A stretch of DNA of 64,000 nt from Boseongicola sp. H5 (GCA_020622165.1 JACNMN010000013.1:48361-112360), one strand, 5' to 3'; shown: positions 50,865-60,239, counted from the stretch's first letter. Made by a program: numbers and translations. The notes: a model not told the origin generated them from the sequence alone.

Positions 50865-52067
50865 CTAAATGGCTGCGGTCCGCGCATCCGCGCGGAAGCT
50901 TTCGACGACCTGCGCCATGCGTTGCATCGCGATCTCGATCCGGTCGACGGGCTGGGTCATCGACATGCGCACGAAATCATCCGTGTGATCGCCATAAATC
51001 GTGCCCGGATACATCATCACCCTGCCCTCGGCCAAAAGCCGTTCGCAGAATGCGCCGGCGGTGATCCCGAGACCCAGGCTGGCGACATTGGCATAGACGT
51101 AGAAGGCGCCCTGCGGCTCGGCATAGCCCATGCCGATGGCATCGAGCCCCTTGCAGATGGCGCGGCGGCGCGCATCGTAGGTCTGGCGCATCTCCTCCAC
51201 GCAGTCCTGCGGGCCGGTCATCGCGGCCAGCGCGGCATGCTGACTGACGGCGGCGGTGGAAATCGCGAAGGCATGGTTGACCTCGGACATCGGCATGATC
51301 AGGTCGCGCGGCCCGGCCAGATAGCCGATCCGCCAGCCGGTCATCGCATAGGCCTTGGAAAACCCGCTGAGCGTGATGGTGCGCTCCTTCATGTCCGGCA
51401 GCGAGGCAACCGGCAGCACCGTGTTATTGCCGAAGGTCAGGCGGGAATAGATCTCGTCGGAGATCACGATCAGATCGTGCTTCTTGGCCAGTTCCGCGAT
51501 CTTGCGCACCTCGTCGGGCGGGGTGACGGAGCCGGTCGGATTGTTGGGGTTGATCAGCACGAGGATTTTCGACCGTTCGGTGATGTGGGGCTCGATCATC
51601 TCGGCGGTCAGCGTGAAATTCGTGGCAAGCGTCATCGGGATTTTCACCACGACGGCATCGGACATCTCGGCGGCCTGCTGATAGGGGTTGTAGCCCGGGC
51701 ACGGCACGATGATCTCGTCGCCGGGGTCAAGCAGCGACAGCGCGATGATGAACATGCCCTGCTGGCCGCCCGGAGTGATCATGATCTCGTCGGCGGCGTA
51801 GTCAGCCCCGCCATAGGCCCGGATGTTGTCCGCAATCGCCTCGCGCAGCGGCGCGATGCCAAGCGGGTGGGTATAATGCGTGGCGCCGTTGGCCAGCGCC
51901 TCCTGCCCGGCCTTGATGATATGGGCGGGCGTATCCAGATCGGGGTCGCCGCGGCCCAGTTTGATCACGTCGTCAAGCCCCTCGGCGATATCCAGCATCT
52001 TGGTGATCAGCGCCCCGTCGGACAGTTTGACCCGTTTGGCCAGGCGTGCGGTATTCGGTGTGGTCAT
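50865..52067 (-). CDS. Class I/II pyridoxal-phosphate aminotransferase (paralogue A)
   Basis: A 400-residue fold-type I aminotransferase of the AspC-like group. Landmarks are IKLGRGDPDLDTPAHIIKAG, LVLINPNNPTGSVTPPDEV, IVISDEIYSRLTFGN, and the PLP lysine in LSGFSKAYAMTGWRIG. The C-terminus has GAFYVYANVASLGLG and an Arg in FVRMSMTQ that may contact the substrate carboxylate. A close paralogue is at 59052, on the other arm of this divergent locus. The amino donor is unknown. Confidence 0.92.
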   Translation of the reverse strand: MTTPNTARLAKRVKLSDGALITKMLDIAEGLDDVIKLGRGDPDLDTPAHIIKAGQEALANGATHYTHPLGIAPLREAIADNIRAYGGADYAADEIMITPGGQQGMFIIALSLLDPGDEIIVPCPGYNPYQQAAEMSDAVVVKIPMTLATNFTLTAEMIEPHITERSKILVLINPNNPTGSVTPPDEVRKIAELAKKHDLIVISDEIYSRLTFGNNTVLPVASLPDMKERTITLSGFSKAYAMTGWRIGYLAGPRDLIMPMSEVNHAFAISTAAVSQHAALAAMTGPQDCVEEMRQTYDARRRAICKGLDAIGMGYAEPQGAFYVYANVASLGLGITAGAFCERLLAEGRVMMYPGTIYGDHTDDFVRMSMTQPVDRIEIAMQRMAQVVESFRADARTAAI

Positions 52068-52092
52068 TGTAGTTTCCTTGCCAGGCAGGCGA

Positions 52093-53619
52093 TCAGGCGA
52101 GCGCGTAGAGATCGGAGTATTTGCGCGTCAGATGCGCGATGTAGGGATCGGGGTCGAGCGTCCGCCCGGTGGCATTTTCCAGCAATTCGTCGCGGCCGAA
52201 ACGGCGGCCATGACGGCAGACCTTGTCGGTGAGCCACGCCCGCAGAGGGGTGTAGTCCGCGGCGTCCAGCGCGGTCTGAATGCCGGGGTTTTCGTCCGTC
52301 GCGGTGTCGAACAGCTGGGCGGCCATGATATTGCCGATGGTGTAGTTGCAGAACGTCCCGATCTGGCCCGAGGACCAGTGCACATCCTGCAGGACGCCCT
52401 GCGCGTCATCGGGCACATCGACGCCCAGATAGCTTTTCATCCCCGCATTCCATGCCTCGGGCAGATCGGCAACGGCCAGCGATCCATCGACCAGCGCGGC
52501 CTCAAGCTCGCAGCGCAGCATGATGTGGAAATCATAGGTCAGCTCGTCCGCCTCGACCCGGATGAAGCTCGGTTCGGACCGGTTCACCGCGCGGTAGAAC
52601 TCCTCTTCGGTGACGTCGTCGAGCGTGCCGGGATAGGCCGCCCTGATATCGCCCATGTGATTGGCCCAGAAGGCGCGGCTGCGGCCCACGTGGTTTTCCC
52701 AAAGGCGCGACTGGCTTTCATGGGCCCCGAAACTGACGCCGCCGACCGCATAAAGGCTGATCAGATCGGTGGCGAGCGGTGTGCGGGTATAGGCGGGGTC
52801 GACGCCCTGCTCATACATCGCGTGGCCCGCCTCGTGCAGCGCCCCGAACAGGGACATCGGCATGTAGGATCTGTTGACCCGTGTGGTGATCCGCACATCG
52901 TTGCGGGTGAAAGACACCTCGAACGGATGAACGGTGGTATCCAGTCGGCCGCGATCGGTGTCATAGCCGATCCGCCTGGCCATTTTCAGGGCAAACGCCA
53001 TCTGCGCCTGAACCGGATAGTCGCGAAACAGGAAATCCGACCGGGGTTTCTCCGCATCGGCGATCGCGCGCACCAGCGGCAGCATACCCTCGCGCAGCCG
53101 GGCAAACAAACGGTCCAGACCGGCCTTGGTCGTGCCAGGCTCGAAGCGGTACATCAGGGCGTCATAGGGATGGTCGTCAAACCCGATGGCCTGCGCCATT
53201 TCCCGGTTGATATCGACCATGGTGGTCAGCGCATCGGCAAAAATCGAGAAATCGGCCTTCTCGCGCGCCTCCGCCCAGACCTCGTGAGCGGCCGAGCCCA
53301 GCTCGGTCTTCCGGCGCAGAAGCTCCGTCGGGATGCGCTCGTGGTAATCGATGGCCTCGCGCACCTGCGCCACGATCCGCGCCTCCGCGCTGTCGGAGTG
53401 CTTGCCTGAGATCTCCGCCTCCGCCCCGTCGAGCGCGCGCTTCGTCTCGTCCGAGCACAGCAGGTTGCGGGCCGCGACCGCCAGGGTGGCAAGTTGCTTG
53501 GACCGCGTTTCGGCGCCGGCCTTCGGCATCATCGTCCGCGCGTCCCAGGACAGGACCGATCCGGCGTTCAGAAAATCGTTCACCCGGCCCGTCACGTCGA
53601 TTAATCCTGCATAACTCAT
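52093..53619 (-). CDS. Carboxypeptidase M32
   Basis: A 508-residue M32 metallocarboxypeptidase. The zinc motif is His262-Glu263-x2-His266 (LHEAGHAMYE), with the family signatures HPFEVSFTRNDVRITTR and AHESQSRLWENHVGRSR, the latter supplying the third metal ligand Glu. M32 enzymes trim amino acids from peptide C-termini, with broad specificity. No signal peptide is seen, so it acts in the cytoplasm. It is the first gene of the long minus-strand run and is divergent from the DUF4438 genes. Confidence 0.93.
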   Translation of the reverse strand: MSYAGLIDVTGRVNDFLNAGSVLSWDARTMMPKAGAETRSKQLATLAVAARNLLCSDETKRALDGAEAEISGKHSDSAEARIVAQVREAIDYHERIPTELLRRKTELGSAAHEVWAEAREKADFSIFADALTTMVDINREMAQAIGFDDHPYDALMYRFEPGTTKAGLDRLFARLREGMLPLVRAIADAEKPRSDFLFRDYPVQAQMAFALKMARRIGYDTDRGRLDTTVHPFEVSFTRNDVRITTRVNRSYMPMSLFGALHEAGHAMYEQGVDPAYTRTPLATDLISLYAVGGVSFGAHESQSRLWENHVGRSRAFWANHMGDIRAAYPGTLDDVTEEEFYRAVNRSEPSFIRVEADELTYDFHIMLRCELEAALVDGSLAVADLPEAWNAGMKSYLGVDVPDDAQGVLQDVHWSSGQIGTFCNYTIGNIMAAQLFDTATDENPGIQTALDAADYTPLRAWLTDKVCRHGRRFGRDELLENATGRTLDPDPYIAHLTRKYSDLYALA

Positions 53620-53832
53620 CCTGACTGCTCATCCCTTTCGGATCTGTGCGGAGCTGCGGGTTTCCGGGAACCCGATCAGGTCAACGCACGGTGCTTGACT
53701 ATCCATTCTGCTCGTGTATCTCAGTTGGACAAGAGCAATGTCGACAATATACTGATGGCAAGGAAGAGGCCGGAAGTCAAACCAAAACATTGCTGTCCGC
53801 CAGCCGCCCAGAAACGGAGGAGCCGCGCCCCG
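53620..53832. promoter_or_regulatory. Divergent promoter region of the two catabolic arms
   Basis: This 213-base gap separates the 15-gene minus run from the eight-gene plus run. An inverted repeat CGGGTT-tccggg-AACCCG lies at 53657-53674. On the plus strand TTGACT (53695-53700) and TATCTC (53717-53722) are spaced by 16 bases, a plausible sigma-70-type promoter. GGAGG at 53816-53820 is 12 bases before the ATG at 53833. No regulator gene lies in either arm. Confidence 0.5.
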
Positions 53833-54696
53833 ATGCCAAGCCCGAACACCAATGAATCCAGCCTTGTCGAGATGGCCGTCTCCGGCGTGATCACCACGCC
53901 TGCGGTGCGACCGGGCCAGTATATCCCCCATCCCGACGGCCGCGCGACGGTGCTGCCGGGGATGTACGGGATCACCTATAACGTGCGCTGCGGAGATCGC
54001 GCCTTCGGTTGGGCCGGCGATCATGTGGAACCGGGCGTGTCCATCGATGACGAGGCCGATGCCGGCCGCCATCATGCGCTGCACTACCTCAACTGCATCG
54101 GTAACGAGGCGATGGTGACCTCCGGCATGGCGGCAGGCGAGCGCGGCATCGTTGTTGGCGAACATGCGCGCATTCTGGTGCAGTTCTCGCCCGAGGCGCA
54201 TGACGTGATGGCCCCCGGCGACCGCATTCAGGTGATGACCAAGGGTCAGGGCCTTGCGCTGACCGATCATCCCGGTGTCGCCCTGAAGAAGATGAGCCCG
54301 CGCCTGTTCCATGCGATGGGGATCACAGAACACGGGTCACGCCTGCATGTGAATGTGGCCATGGAACTGCCGGTGCGCATCATGGGCTCCGGCGCCGAAC
54401 TGAACTCGGAATATGTCGATCAGGATCTGATGTCGGGGGACCGGGCGCTGATGGCGGAGCTGGGCATCGACCAGATGCGTCTCGGCGATCTCATCGCGAT
54501 CCGCCATGCCGATCATCACTGGGGGCGGTCCTACCGGGAAGGCGCGGTGTCGATCTGCCTGTGCATCCATGGCGACAGCGTGATGACAGGGCATGGCCCC
54601 GGCATCCTGACCCTTATGACCGCGCGGGACGGCACGATCGATTTCGACATCAGTGCCGACGCCAATATCGCCCAACTTCTCGATCTCGGAGCCTGA
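53833..54696 (+). CDS. DUF4438 domain-containing protein (first copy)
   Basis: A 287-residue protein of the DUF4438 family, a group of unknown function. Recognisable blocks are TYNVRCGDRAFGWAGDHVEPGVSI, CIGNEAMVTSGMAAGERGIVVG and GDRIQVMTKGQGLAL. No catalytic motif is obvious and no signal peptide is seen. It is followed by a paralogue 3 bases downstream, so the pair may form a hetero-oligomer. It heads the plus arm before a dehydrogenase and a peptidase. The ATG at 53833 is chosen because the conserved sequence starts about 20 residues later; an upstream frame to 53695 looks non-coding. Confidence 0.8.
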   Translation: MPSPNTNESSLVEMAVSGVITTPAVRPGQYIPHPDGRATVLPGMYGITYNVRCGDRAFGWAGDHVEPGVSIDDEADAGRHHALHYLNCIGNEAMVTSGMAAGERGIVVGEHARILVQFSPEAHDVMAPGDRIQVMTKGQGLALTDHPGVALKKMSPRLFHAMGITEHGSRLHVNVAMELPVRIMGSGAELNSEYVDQDLMSGDRALMAELGIDQMRLGDLIAIRHADHHWGRSYREGAVSICLCIHGDSVMTGHGPGILTLMTARDGTIDFDISADANIAQLLDLGA

Positions 54697-54699
54697 TCC

Positions 54700-55578
54700 A
54701 TGAGCATTCAAACAAACGCCGCCGATATCGTCACCGTTTCGGTCATGGGACAGGTCGCCAACCCGTCCCTGTCCGGTCTGCCCGCCGAGCCCTACCGGCT
54801 CGATGCCGATGGCCGCGCCTTTCTCTGGCCGACCTTCGGCGGGATCGTCTACAACGTCACCGTCGGGGACAGCGCCTTCGGCTGGTCCGGCGATTGCATT
54901 CATCCCTCCGTCAGCATTGCGCATCCGGACGCCAACAAGAACCGGGGCCTGAACGTCTTTGCCTGCGTCGGGAACGAGGCGCTGATCGTCAGCGGTGCCG
55001 CCAAGGGCGCGCGCGGCGTCGTCACCGGCAAATCGGGCCGGTTTTCGGATCAGGTGATCATCCATTTCGATAGCCAGACGCGGCGCAAGATCGCCGTCGA
55101 CGACCGGATTCTGGTCAAGAGCGAGGGTGTGGGCCTATCTGTGCCCGCCTGCCCGGACGTTCATTTCAAATCCCTGTCGCCGGCGCTGTTCGATGCGCTG
55201 CCGAAACGGATCGAAGACGATGTGCTGATGATGGGTGTCTGCGCGAAGATCCCGCCCCATCTGGTCGGCGCGGGCGCGGGTCTGACATCGGAGGGCGGAT
55301 CGCTTCATATCCAGTCCACCGACCGGGCAGAGCTGGCAAAGCTGGGGCTCGACGGGCTCCGCCTTGGCGATGTGGTGGCAATCGAGGATACCGACAGCCG
55401 GTACAATCACGGCTATCTGCGCGGCGCGATGGGGATCGGGATCATCGGCCAGACGGATGGCCCGCGCGCGGGCTACGGCCCCGGCATGACCGTGGTGATG
55501 ACCGCGCCCGCCGGACAACTGGGCGCCTATGACGCGCCCGGCACGAACATCGCCGATATCCTGGGGCTAAGCGCATGA
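54700..55578 (+). CDS. DUF4438 domain-containing protein (second copy)
   Basis: A 292-residue paralogue of the preceding gene. Shared blocks are VYNVTVGDSAFGWSGDCIHPSVSI, CVGNEALIVSGAAKGARGVVTG, VDDRILVKSEGVGL and the C-terminal GYGPGMTVVMTAPAG. Both also end with a short Asp-Ile-Leu-like motif (NIADILGLSA, NIAQLLDLGA). The tandem pair is more typical of subunits than of redundant copies. It overlaps the following dehydrogenase by ATGA. Function unknown. Confidence 0.8.
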   Translation: MSIQTNAADIVTVSVMGQVANPSLSGLPAEPYRLDADGRAFLWPTFGGIVYNVTVGDSAFGWSGDCIHPSVSIAHPDANKNRGLNVFACVGNEALIVSGAAKGARGVVTGKSGRFSDQVIIHFDSQTRRKIAVDDRILVKSEGVGLSVPACPDVHFKSLSPALFDALPKRIEDDVLMMGVCAKIPPHLVGAGAGLTSEGGSLHIQSTDRAELAKLGLDGLRLGDVVAIEDTDSRYNHGYLRGAMGIGIIGQTDGPRAGYGPGMTVVMTAPAGQLGAYDAPGTNIADILGLSA

Positions 55579-56663
55579 CCAAGGCGATCCCCATGACCAA
55601 TGTGGACCGGGCGCAATTGCGCGCCTTCGTGTCCGAAGGGTTCGAGGCACTCGGACTGACGGCGGAGGATGCGGGCATCTTCGCCGATGCGCTGATCTTC
55701 TCGGAGTTGCGGTTTCACCCCGGTCAGGGCCAGGGCGTGGCGCGGTTGCGGCGGTATCATGAGCGGATCGGCAATGGCGAGGTGGACCCGCGCGCGGACT
55801 GGTCCATCGTCAAGGAAGGCCCCGCATTGGCGCTGGTCGATGCGCATAACGGCATCGGGACGGTGGCGGCGGCCAAAGCCATGCGGCTTGCGATCCGGAA
55901 AGCCAAGGAGGGCGGCATCGGCACGGTGATCGTGCGCAACTCCACCCATTACGGCTCCAGCGCGGTCCATGCCTGTCAGGCGCTGGATCACGGCTGCATC
56001 GGCATCGCCTTCACCAATGCAGGTCCGGAAATGGCCCCCTGGGGCGGGCGCGAAGGCGTGACCGGCACCAACCCGTGGTCCATCGCGGCGCCGTCCGACC
56101 AGGGCTTCCCGACGGTGCTCGACATCGCGATCACGACCGCGGGCAAGGGCATGATGAACTGGCTGATCCGCGAGGGGAAGAAAATGCCCCACGATTGGGC
56201 GATCACCCCCGAGGGTGAGGAGACCGACGACCCGGCGGCCGCGCTGAAAGGCCCGCTTCTGGGGATCGGCGGGCACAAGGGCTATGGGCTGGCCTTCATG
56301 ACCGAAGCGCTGACCGGTGTGCTGTCGGGCGGCGGCTTCGGCCTGACGCCCTATTCCGACCCGAAGAAGCTCGATGTGTCCCATTACTTTCAGGCCATCG
56401 ACATCTCGTGGTTCATGGAGCCCGAGGCCTATGCCGCGCGGATGGGTGAGTTCGTCCAGATGGCCAAGACGCGCGCGCTCCGCCCCGGTTTCGACGAGAT
56501 CCTCGTGCCCGGCGAGCAGGAGGCGCGGCGCACGGCGGCGAAATCCGAAAACGGTGTGCCGATCGACGATGTGGTTCTGGCCGACATGCAGGCGCTTGGC
56601 CGCGAGTTGAACCTCAAGACCACGCTGGACCCTATCGGCCCCTATACCGGCGACACGCTGTGA
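55575..56663 (+). CDS. Ldh family oxidoreductase (malate/L-lactate dehydrogenase type)
   Basis: A 362-residue NAD(P)-dependent enzyme of the Ldh_2 family, which includes ureidoglycolate dehydrogenase AllD, 2,3-diketogulonate reductase and delta1-piperideine-2-carboxylate reductase. The landmarks are NGIGTVAAAKAMRLAI, the catalytic His in NSTHYGSSAVHAC, TNAGPEMAPWGGREGVTGTNPWSIAAP and IGGHKGYGLAFM. It oxidises a 2-hydroxy acid or reduces a cyclic imine/2-oxo acid. It overlaps DUF4438 and the M24 gene by ATGA and GTGA. AllD would match the ureide theme, but substrate identity is not decided. Confidence 0.9.
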   Translation: MTKAIPMTNVDRAQLRAFVSEGFEALGLTAEDAGIFADALIFSELRFHPGQGQGVARLRRYHERIGNGEVDPRADWSIVKEGPALALVDAHNGIGTVAAAKAMRLAIRKAKEGGIGTVIVRNSTHYGSSAVHACQALDHGCIGIAFTNAGPEMAPWGGREGVTGTNPWSIAAPSDQGFPTVLDIAITTAGKGMMNWLIREGKKMPHDWAITPEGEETDDPAAALKGPLLGIGGHKGYGLAFMTEALTGVLSGGGFGLTPYSDPKKLDVSHYFQAIDISWFMEPEAYAARMGEFVQMAKTRALRPGFDEILVPGEQEARRTAAKSENGVPIDDVVLADMQALGRELNLKTTLDPIGPYTGDTL

Positions 56664-57811
56664 AACCGCTCGACGCCGCCTTTCACGCCCGTGCGCGCGA
56701 CAGGTTGCGGGCGCGGGCACAGGCGGCGGGGCTGGACGGGTTACTGCTGCTCCGCGCGGCCAATCTGGCCTACGCGACGGGGCTGTTTCTCTCGGCCAAC
56801 GAACGGCCCATGGGGCTCTGGCTGCCGGTGGAGGGCGCGCCGGTCCTGATGCTGCCGGGCTTGGAGCGCGAAAATGCCGAGGGCACGGGCCTGTCCGATC
56901 TGCGCTTTTATGACGAGTTCCCGGGCGAGGTGCCGCCAGTCCTCTGGATGCTTGACCAGATTGGGCGCAAACGCGTCGGCATCGACCTGCTGGATGCCGC
57001 CCTCATGGACGCCGTGCGCGACCGGCTGGCGCATATTGACCTGACCGACCACGCGATGACCGCGCGCACCATCAAGGAACCTCAGGAGATTGCGCTGACC
57101 GCCGAGGCTGCGACCTTCGCAGACCTCTTCCTGACCCGCCTTCATACCGCCGCCGGGGACATCATCGCCCAAGGCGGCACGGAGGCCGACCTGATGGCCG
57201 ATGCCATGGCCCATGCGAAGGGCGCGCTTTTCGCGAAACACAAGACCGCCTTCGCGGGCACGCCCATGGGCATCACCGCATCGGTCCATTCGGGGCCGCG
57301 CGCCGCCCTGCCCCACGGCGCGGTTCTGGAACGCGTGCCGCAACCCGGCGAGACGCTGATCGCGGGCATCGGGGCCAGCCTTGGCGGCTATCACGCCGAG
57401 AGCGGCGTGACCCTGATCCTGGGTGAGATCACCGCCGAACAGCGCCGGATCATGCGCGCGATGGCAGCCTGCAACGATGCCGCCATCGCCGCCTGTGCGG
57501 CGCGCCGGACCTGCACACAAGCCAACGACGCGGCGCTCGATGCCCTGCGCGCGGCGGGGCTCGGCGACGCGATCCGGCATCGCATCGGCCACGGCATGGG
57601 GCTGGAGGGGCACGAGGCCCCGTGGCTCGCGCCCGGCGATCCGACCCCGATCCGGACGCATATGATCTTTTCCAACGAGCCCGGCGTCTACCGCCCCGGC
57701 ATCGACGGATACCGCACCATCAACACCATGATCGTGACCGAAACAGGGGTCGATATCCCGTCCCGGTTTCAGGCCAACACACCGATTGACGCCCGCGTCA
57801 TCGCAATCTGA
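56660..57811 (+). CDS. M24/creatinase-fold protein with degenerate metal site (possible creatinase or DoeA-type hydrolase)
   Basis: A 383-residue pita-bread fold protein starting at GTG 56660. Alignment by eye with the intact M24 peptidase at 16667 shows the first metal Asp replaced by Gly236, the second Asp by Glu247 (YHAESG), and the final Glu by Ile (YRTINT). His311 (IGHGMGLEGHE) and Glu340 (NEPGVY) are kept. Such loss of the metal ligands is known in creatinase, and ectoine hydrolase DoeA is a further relative of this branch; creatinase cleaves a C-N bond without metal. So this is probably a C-N hydrolase rather than a peptidase. It follows the Ldh gene and lies 12 bases before an amidohydrolase. 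Confidence 0.8.
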   Translation: MKPLDAAFHARARDRLRARAQAAGLDGLLLLRAANLAYATGLFLSANERPMGLWLPVEGAPVLMLPGLERENAEGTGLSDLRFYDEFPGEVPPVLWMLDQIGRKRVGIDLLDAALMDAVRDRLAHIDLTDHAMTARTIKEPQEIALTAEAATFADLFLTRLHTAAGDIIAQGGTEADLMADAMAHAKGALFAKHKTAFAGTPMGITASVHSGPRAALPHGAVLERVPQPGETLIAGIGASLGGYHAESGVTLILGEITAEQRRIMRAMAACNDAAIAACAARRTCTQANDAALDALRAAGLGDAIRHRIGHGMGLEGHEAPWLAPGDPTPIRTHMIFSNEPGVYRPGIDGYRTINTMIVTETGVDIPSRFQANTPIDARVIAI

Positions 57812-57823
57812 GGAGTTCCCGAG

Positions 57824-59050
57824 ATGCCCGAACCAGCCGCCTGGAAATACCAGAAGATCACCAAGCCGATGTTTGACGCGCCCGTCGAGGAACGCCTTTT
57901 CCATGGCCGGGTCATCACCTGCGTGGGCGATGAGGTGATCGAGGACGGATTTGTCCATCTCAAGGACGGCAAGATCGCCGCGGTCGGCGCGCGCGCCGAT
58001 GCGCCCGGAGGGATCGCCGCCACCGATACCGGCGGCAAGACCCTGATGCCGGGCATGATGAACAGCCACGCGCATCTCAGCTGGGACGGCATTCACGAGC
58101 TGAGCCAGCAAAGCATGTTCGACCCTCCCGAGATCCGCGCCTACAAGGCCGCGGGCAACATACTCAAATCCCTGCGCGCGGGCATCACGCTGGTGCGGGA
58201 TCTGGGGGTGCACAACGCCAACCTCTTCACCAAACAGGCGGTGGCGCAGGGCATCTTCCCCGGCCCCCGGCTTCTGGTCTCGGGCGAGGCCATCATCCAG
58301 ACCGGCGGCCACACCTACTGGGTCTGCCGCGAGGCGAGCGGTGCCGATGAAATGCGCCGCGCCGTGCGCGATCAGGTCAAGGGCGGGGCGGATCTGATCA
58401 AGATCATGGCCTGCCACGACACGCTGGAATTCACCGATGACGAGTTGCACGCCGTCATCGACGAGGCCCATCGCAACGGCATCCCGATCACGGCCCATGC
58501 CACCTACAACGACTGCATCAGGCGCGTGGCCGAGTTCGGCATCGATTGCGTGGAGCATGGCGGGTCGATGACCGACGAAACGATTCAGGTGCTGCTCGAC
58601 CGCAAGCTGCCCATCGTCACGACCTTCTCCGCCCTCGTCATTCAGGCGAACGAGGAGATCGCGCGCGCCTTCGGCATCCCCGAATGGAAGATCGAGGAGC
58701 GCAAGCGCGCCGTGGCCGACAAGAGCCGGTTCGACGGTCTGGTCCGCGCCGCGAAGGCGGGCGTGCCGATCGTCTTCGGCACCGATGCGGGCAGCCCGGC
58801 GGTGGAACACGACCGGATCGTGCCGGAACTTGGCTTCATGGTGGAGGTGGGCGTCTGCTCCGACAATCTGGACGCCTTGCGCGCCATCACGGCGCGGGCG
58901 GCGGTGCTGAACGGGTTCGGCGACCAACTCGGCACGCTGGAGGCCGGGAAACTGGCCGACATGATCGTGGTCGACGGCAAGCCCGATCAGGACCTCACGG
59001 CACTGGAGAAGGTCGAGATGACCTTCATCGACGGCAAAAGGATGCACTGA
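57824..59050 (+). CDS. Amidohydrolase family protein (Xaa-Pro dipeptidase/imidazolonepropionase-like)
   Basis: A 408-residue TIM-barrel metal hydrolase. Metal ligands are His82 and His84 (MNSHAHLSW), then a likely carbamylated Lys in IKIMACHD, His in ITAHATYND, His in VEHGGSMTD and Asp in FGTDAGSP. The C-terminal NGFGDQLGTLEAGKLADMIV is the standard amidohydrolase metal-domain tail. It resembles the subgroup annotated as Xaa-Pro dipeptidase or imidazolonepropionase that opens cyclic amides or cuts N-acyl dipeptides. AGGAG precedes the start. Confidence 0.88.
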   Translation: MPEPAAWKYQKITKPMFDAPVEERLFHGRVITCVGDEVIEDGFVHLKDGKIAAVGARADAPGGIAATDTGGKTLMPGMMNSHAHLSWDGIHELSQQSMFDPPEIRAYKAAGNILKSLRAGITLVRDLGVHNANLFTKQAVAQGIFPGPRLLVSGEAIIQTGGHTYWVCREASGADEMRRAVRDQVKGGADLIKIMACHDTLEFTDDELHAVIDEAHRNGIPITAHATYNDCIRRVAEFGIDCVEHGGSMTDETIQVLLDRKLPIVTTFSALVIQANEEIARAFGIPEWKIEERKRAVADKSRFDGLVRAAKAGVPIVFGTDAGSPAVEHDRIVPELGFMVEVGVCSDNLDALRAITARAAVLNGFGDQLGTLEAGKLADMIVVDGKPDQDLTALEKVEMTFIDGKRMH

Positions 59051-59051
59051 C

Positions 59052-60239
59052 ATGACCCAATCGCTTTTGCTGCAAAGCACGGCGCCCCGCATCGTCGACG
59101 AGGACGGATCGTTTCGCACCAGAATGCTGGAGATCGCCGCCGGCCTCGACAATGTCATCGCCCTTGGCCGGGGCGACCCGGATTTTCACACCCCCGCCCA
59201 TGTGGTCGAGGCCGCGAAGGCCGCGCTGGACGACAACCAGCACCACTATACCGGGCCCACCGGGCTGCCCCAGCTTCGGCAGGCGATCTGCGATAACCTG
59301 CGGGCGGAGTACGGCCTCGACTACACCGCCGACGAAATCATCGTCACCGCTGGTGTGCAGGAAAGCATCATGTTGTGCATGTTGGGTCTGGTGCAGGCGG
59401 GCGACGAGGTGCTGATCACCTCGCCGCGGTTCACCACCTATGACACGGCAGTGCATCTCTGCGGCGGCATTCCGGTGCCGGTGCCGACCTACCAGAAAGA
59501 CGATTTCGCGCTGGACGTGGCCGAAATCGAGAAACGCATCACGCCGAAAACGCGCATGTTCGTGATGGTCTCCCCCAACAACCCCACGGGCGCCGTAACC
59601 CCGCCCGATGTGATCCGGCAGATCGCCGATCTGGCGGTCAGGCACGATATTCTGGTCATCGCCGACGAGATCTATGCCAAGCTGATCTATCCGCCCCACG
59701 AGCACCTGTCGCTGGCGACGCTGCCGGGGATGAAGGAGCGGACCATCACGCTCAACGGCTTTTCCAAGACCTATGCCATGACTGGCTGGCGCGTGGGCTA
59801 CATGGCGGCACCGGCGGATTTCGTGGAGAAGCTGACCGAGCCGCGGCACACCCTGTCGATCAATACCTGCACCATATCGCAATTCGCGGCACTTGCTGCG
59901 CTGACCGGCCCGCAGGACGAGATGGAGGCGACGTTCCGCGCCTATGCCGAGCGCCGCGCCTATCTGATGTCGGCCCTGAGCGAGGCGGGCCTGAGCTACG
60001 GCGCGCCCGGCGGCGCGTTCTACATCTACACCAACATCTCTGCCACGGGCATGAAGGCGAAACCGTTTTGCGAGAACCTGCTGCGGGAAACCGGCGTTAT
60101 GGTCTTTCCCGGCGACATGTTCGGGGAGCCGGACAGCGATTTCATCCGCATCTCCTACCTGCAACCGCTACCGGTGATCGAAGAGGCGATGGCGCGGATC
60201 AAAGGGTTCATCGCCAGCCATGCGGGGGCGGCGGCATGA
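59052..60239 (+). CDS. Class I/II pyridoxal-phosphate aminotransferase (paralogue B)
   Basis: A 395-residue AspC-like aminotransferase. It shares ALGRGDPDFHTPAHVVEAA, VMVSPNNPTGAVTPPDVI, ADEIYAKLIYP and the PLP lysine in LNGFSKTYAMTGWRVG with the enzyme at 50865. The two copies are in opposite arms of the same locus and may act on two successive amino or oxo intermediates. It starts two bases after the amidohydrolase stop and overlaps the next gene by ATGA. Confidence 0.92.
   Translation: MTQSLLLQSTAPRIVDEDGSFRTRMLEIAAGLDNVIALGRGDPDFHTPAHVVEAAKAALDDNQHHYTGPTGLPQLRQAICDNLRAEYGLDYTADEIIVTAGVQESIMLCMLGLVQAGDEVLITSPRFTTYDTAVHLCGGIPVPVPTYQKDDFALDVAEIEKRITPKTRMFVMVSPNNPTGAVTPPDVIRQIADLAVRHDILVIADEIYAKLIYPPHEHLSLATLPGMKERTITLNGFSKTYAMTGWRVGYMAAPADFVEKLTEPRHTLSINTCTISQFAALAALTGPQDEMEATFRAYAERRAYLMSALSEAGLSYGAPGGAFYIYTNISATGMKAKPFCENLLRETGVMVFPGDMFGEPDSDFIRISYLQPLPVIEEAMARIKGFIASHAGAAA

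Noticed and set aside
49363..57811. Complete ectoine degradation locus
   Set aside because: Only DoeA- and DoeB-like candidates and aminotransferases are seen; eutB/eutC-type genes, the AsnC regulator and the UehABC or other ectoine transporter are not.
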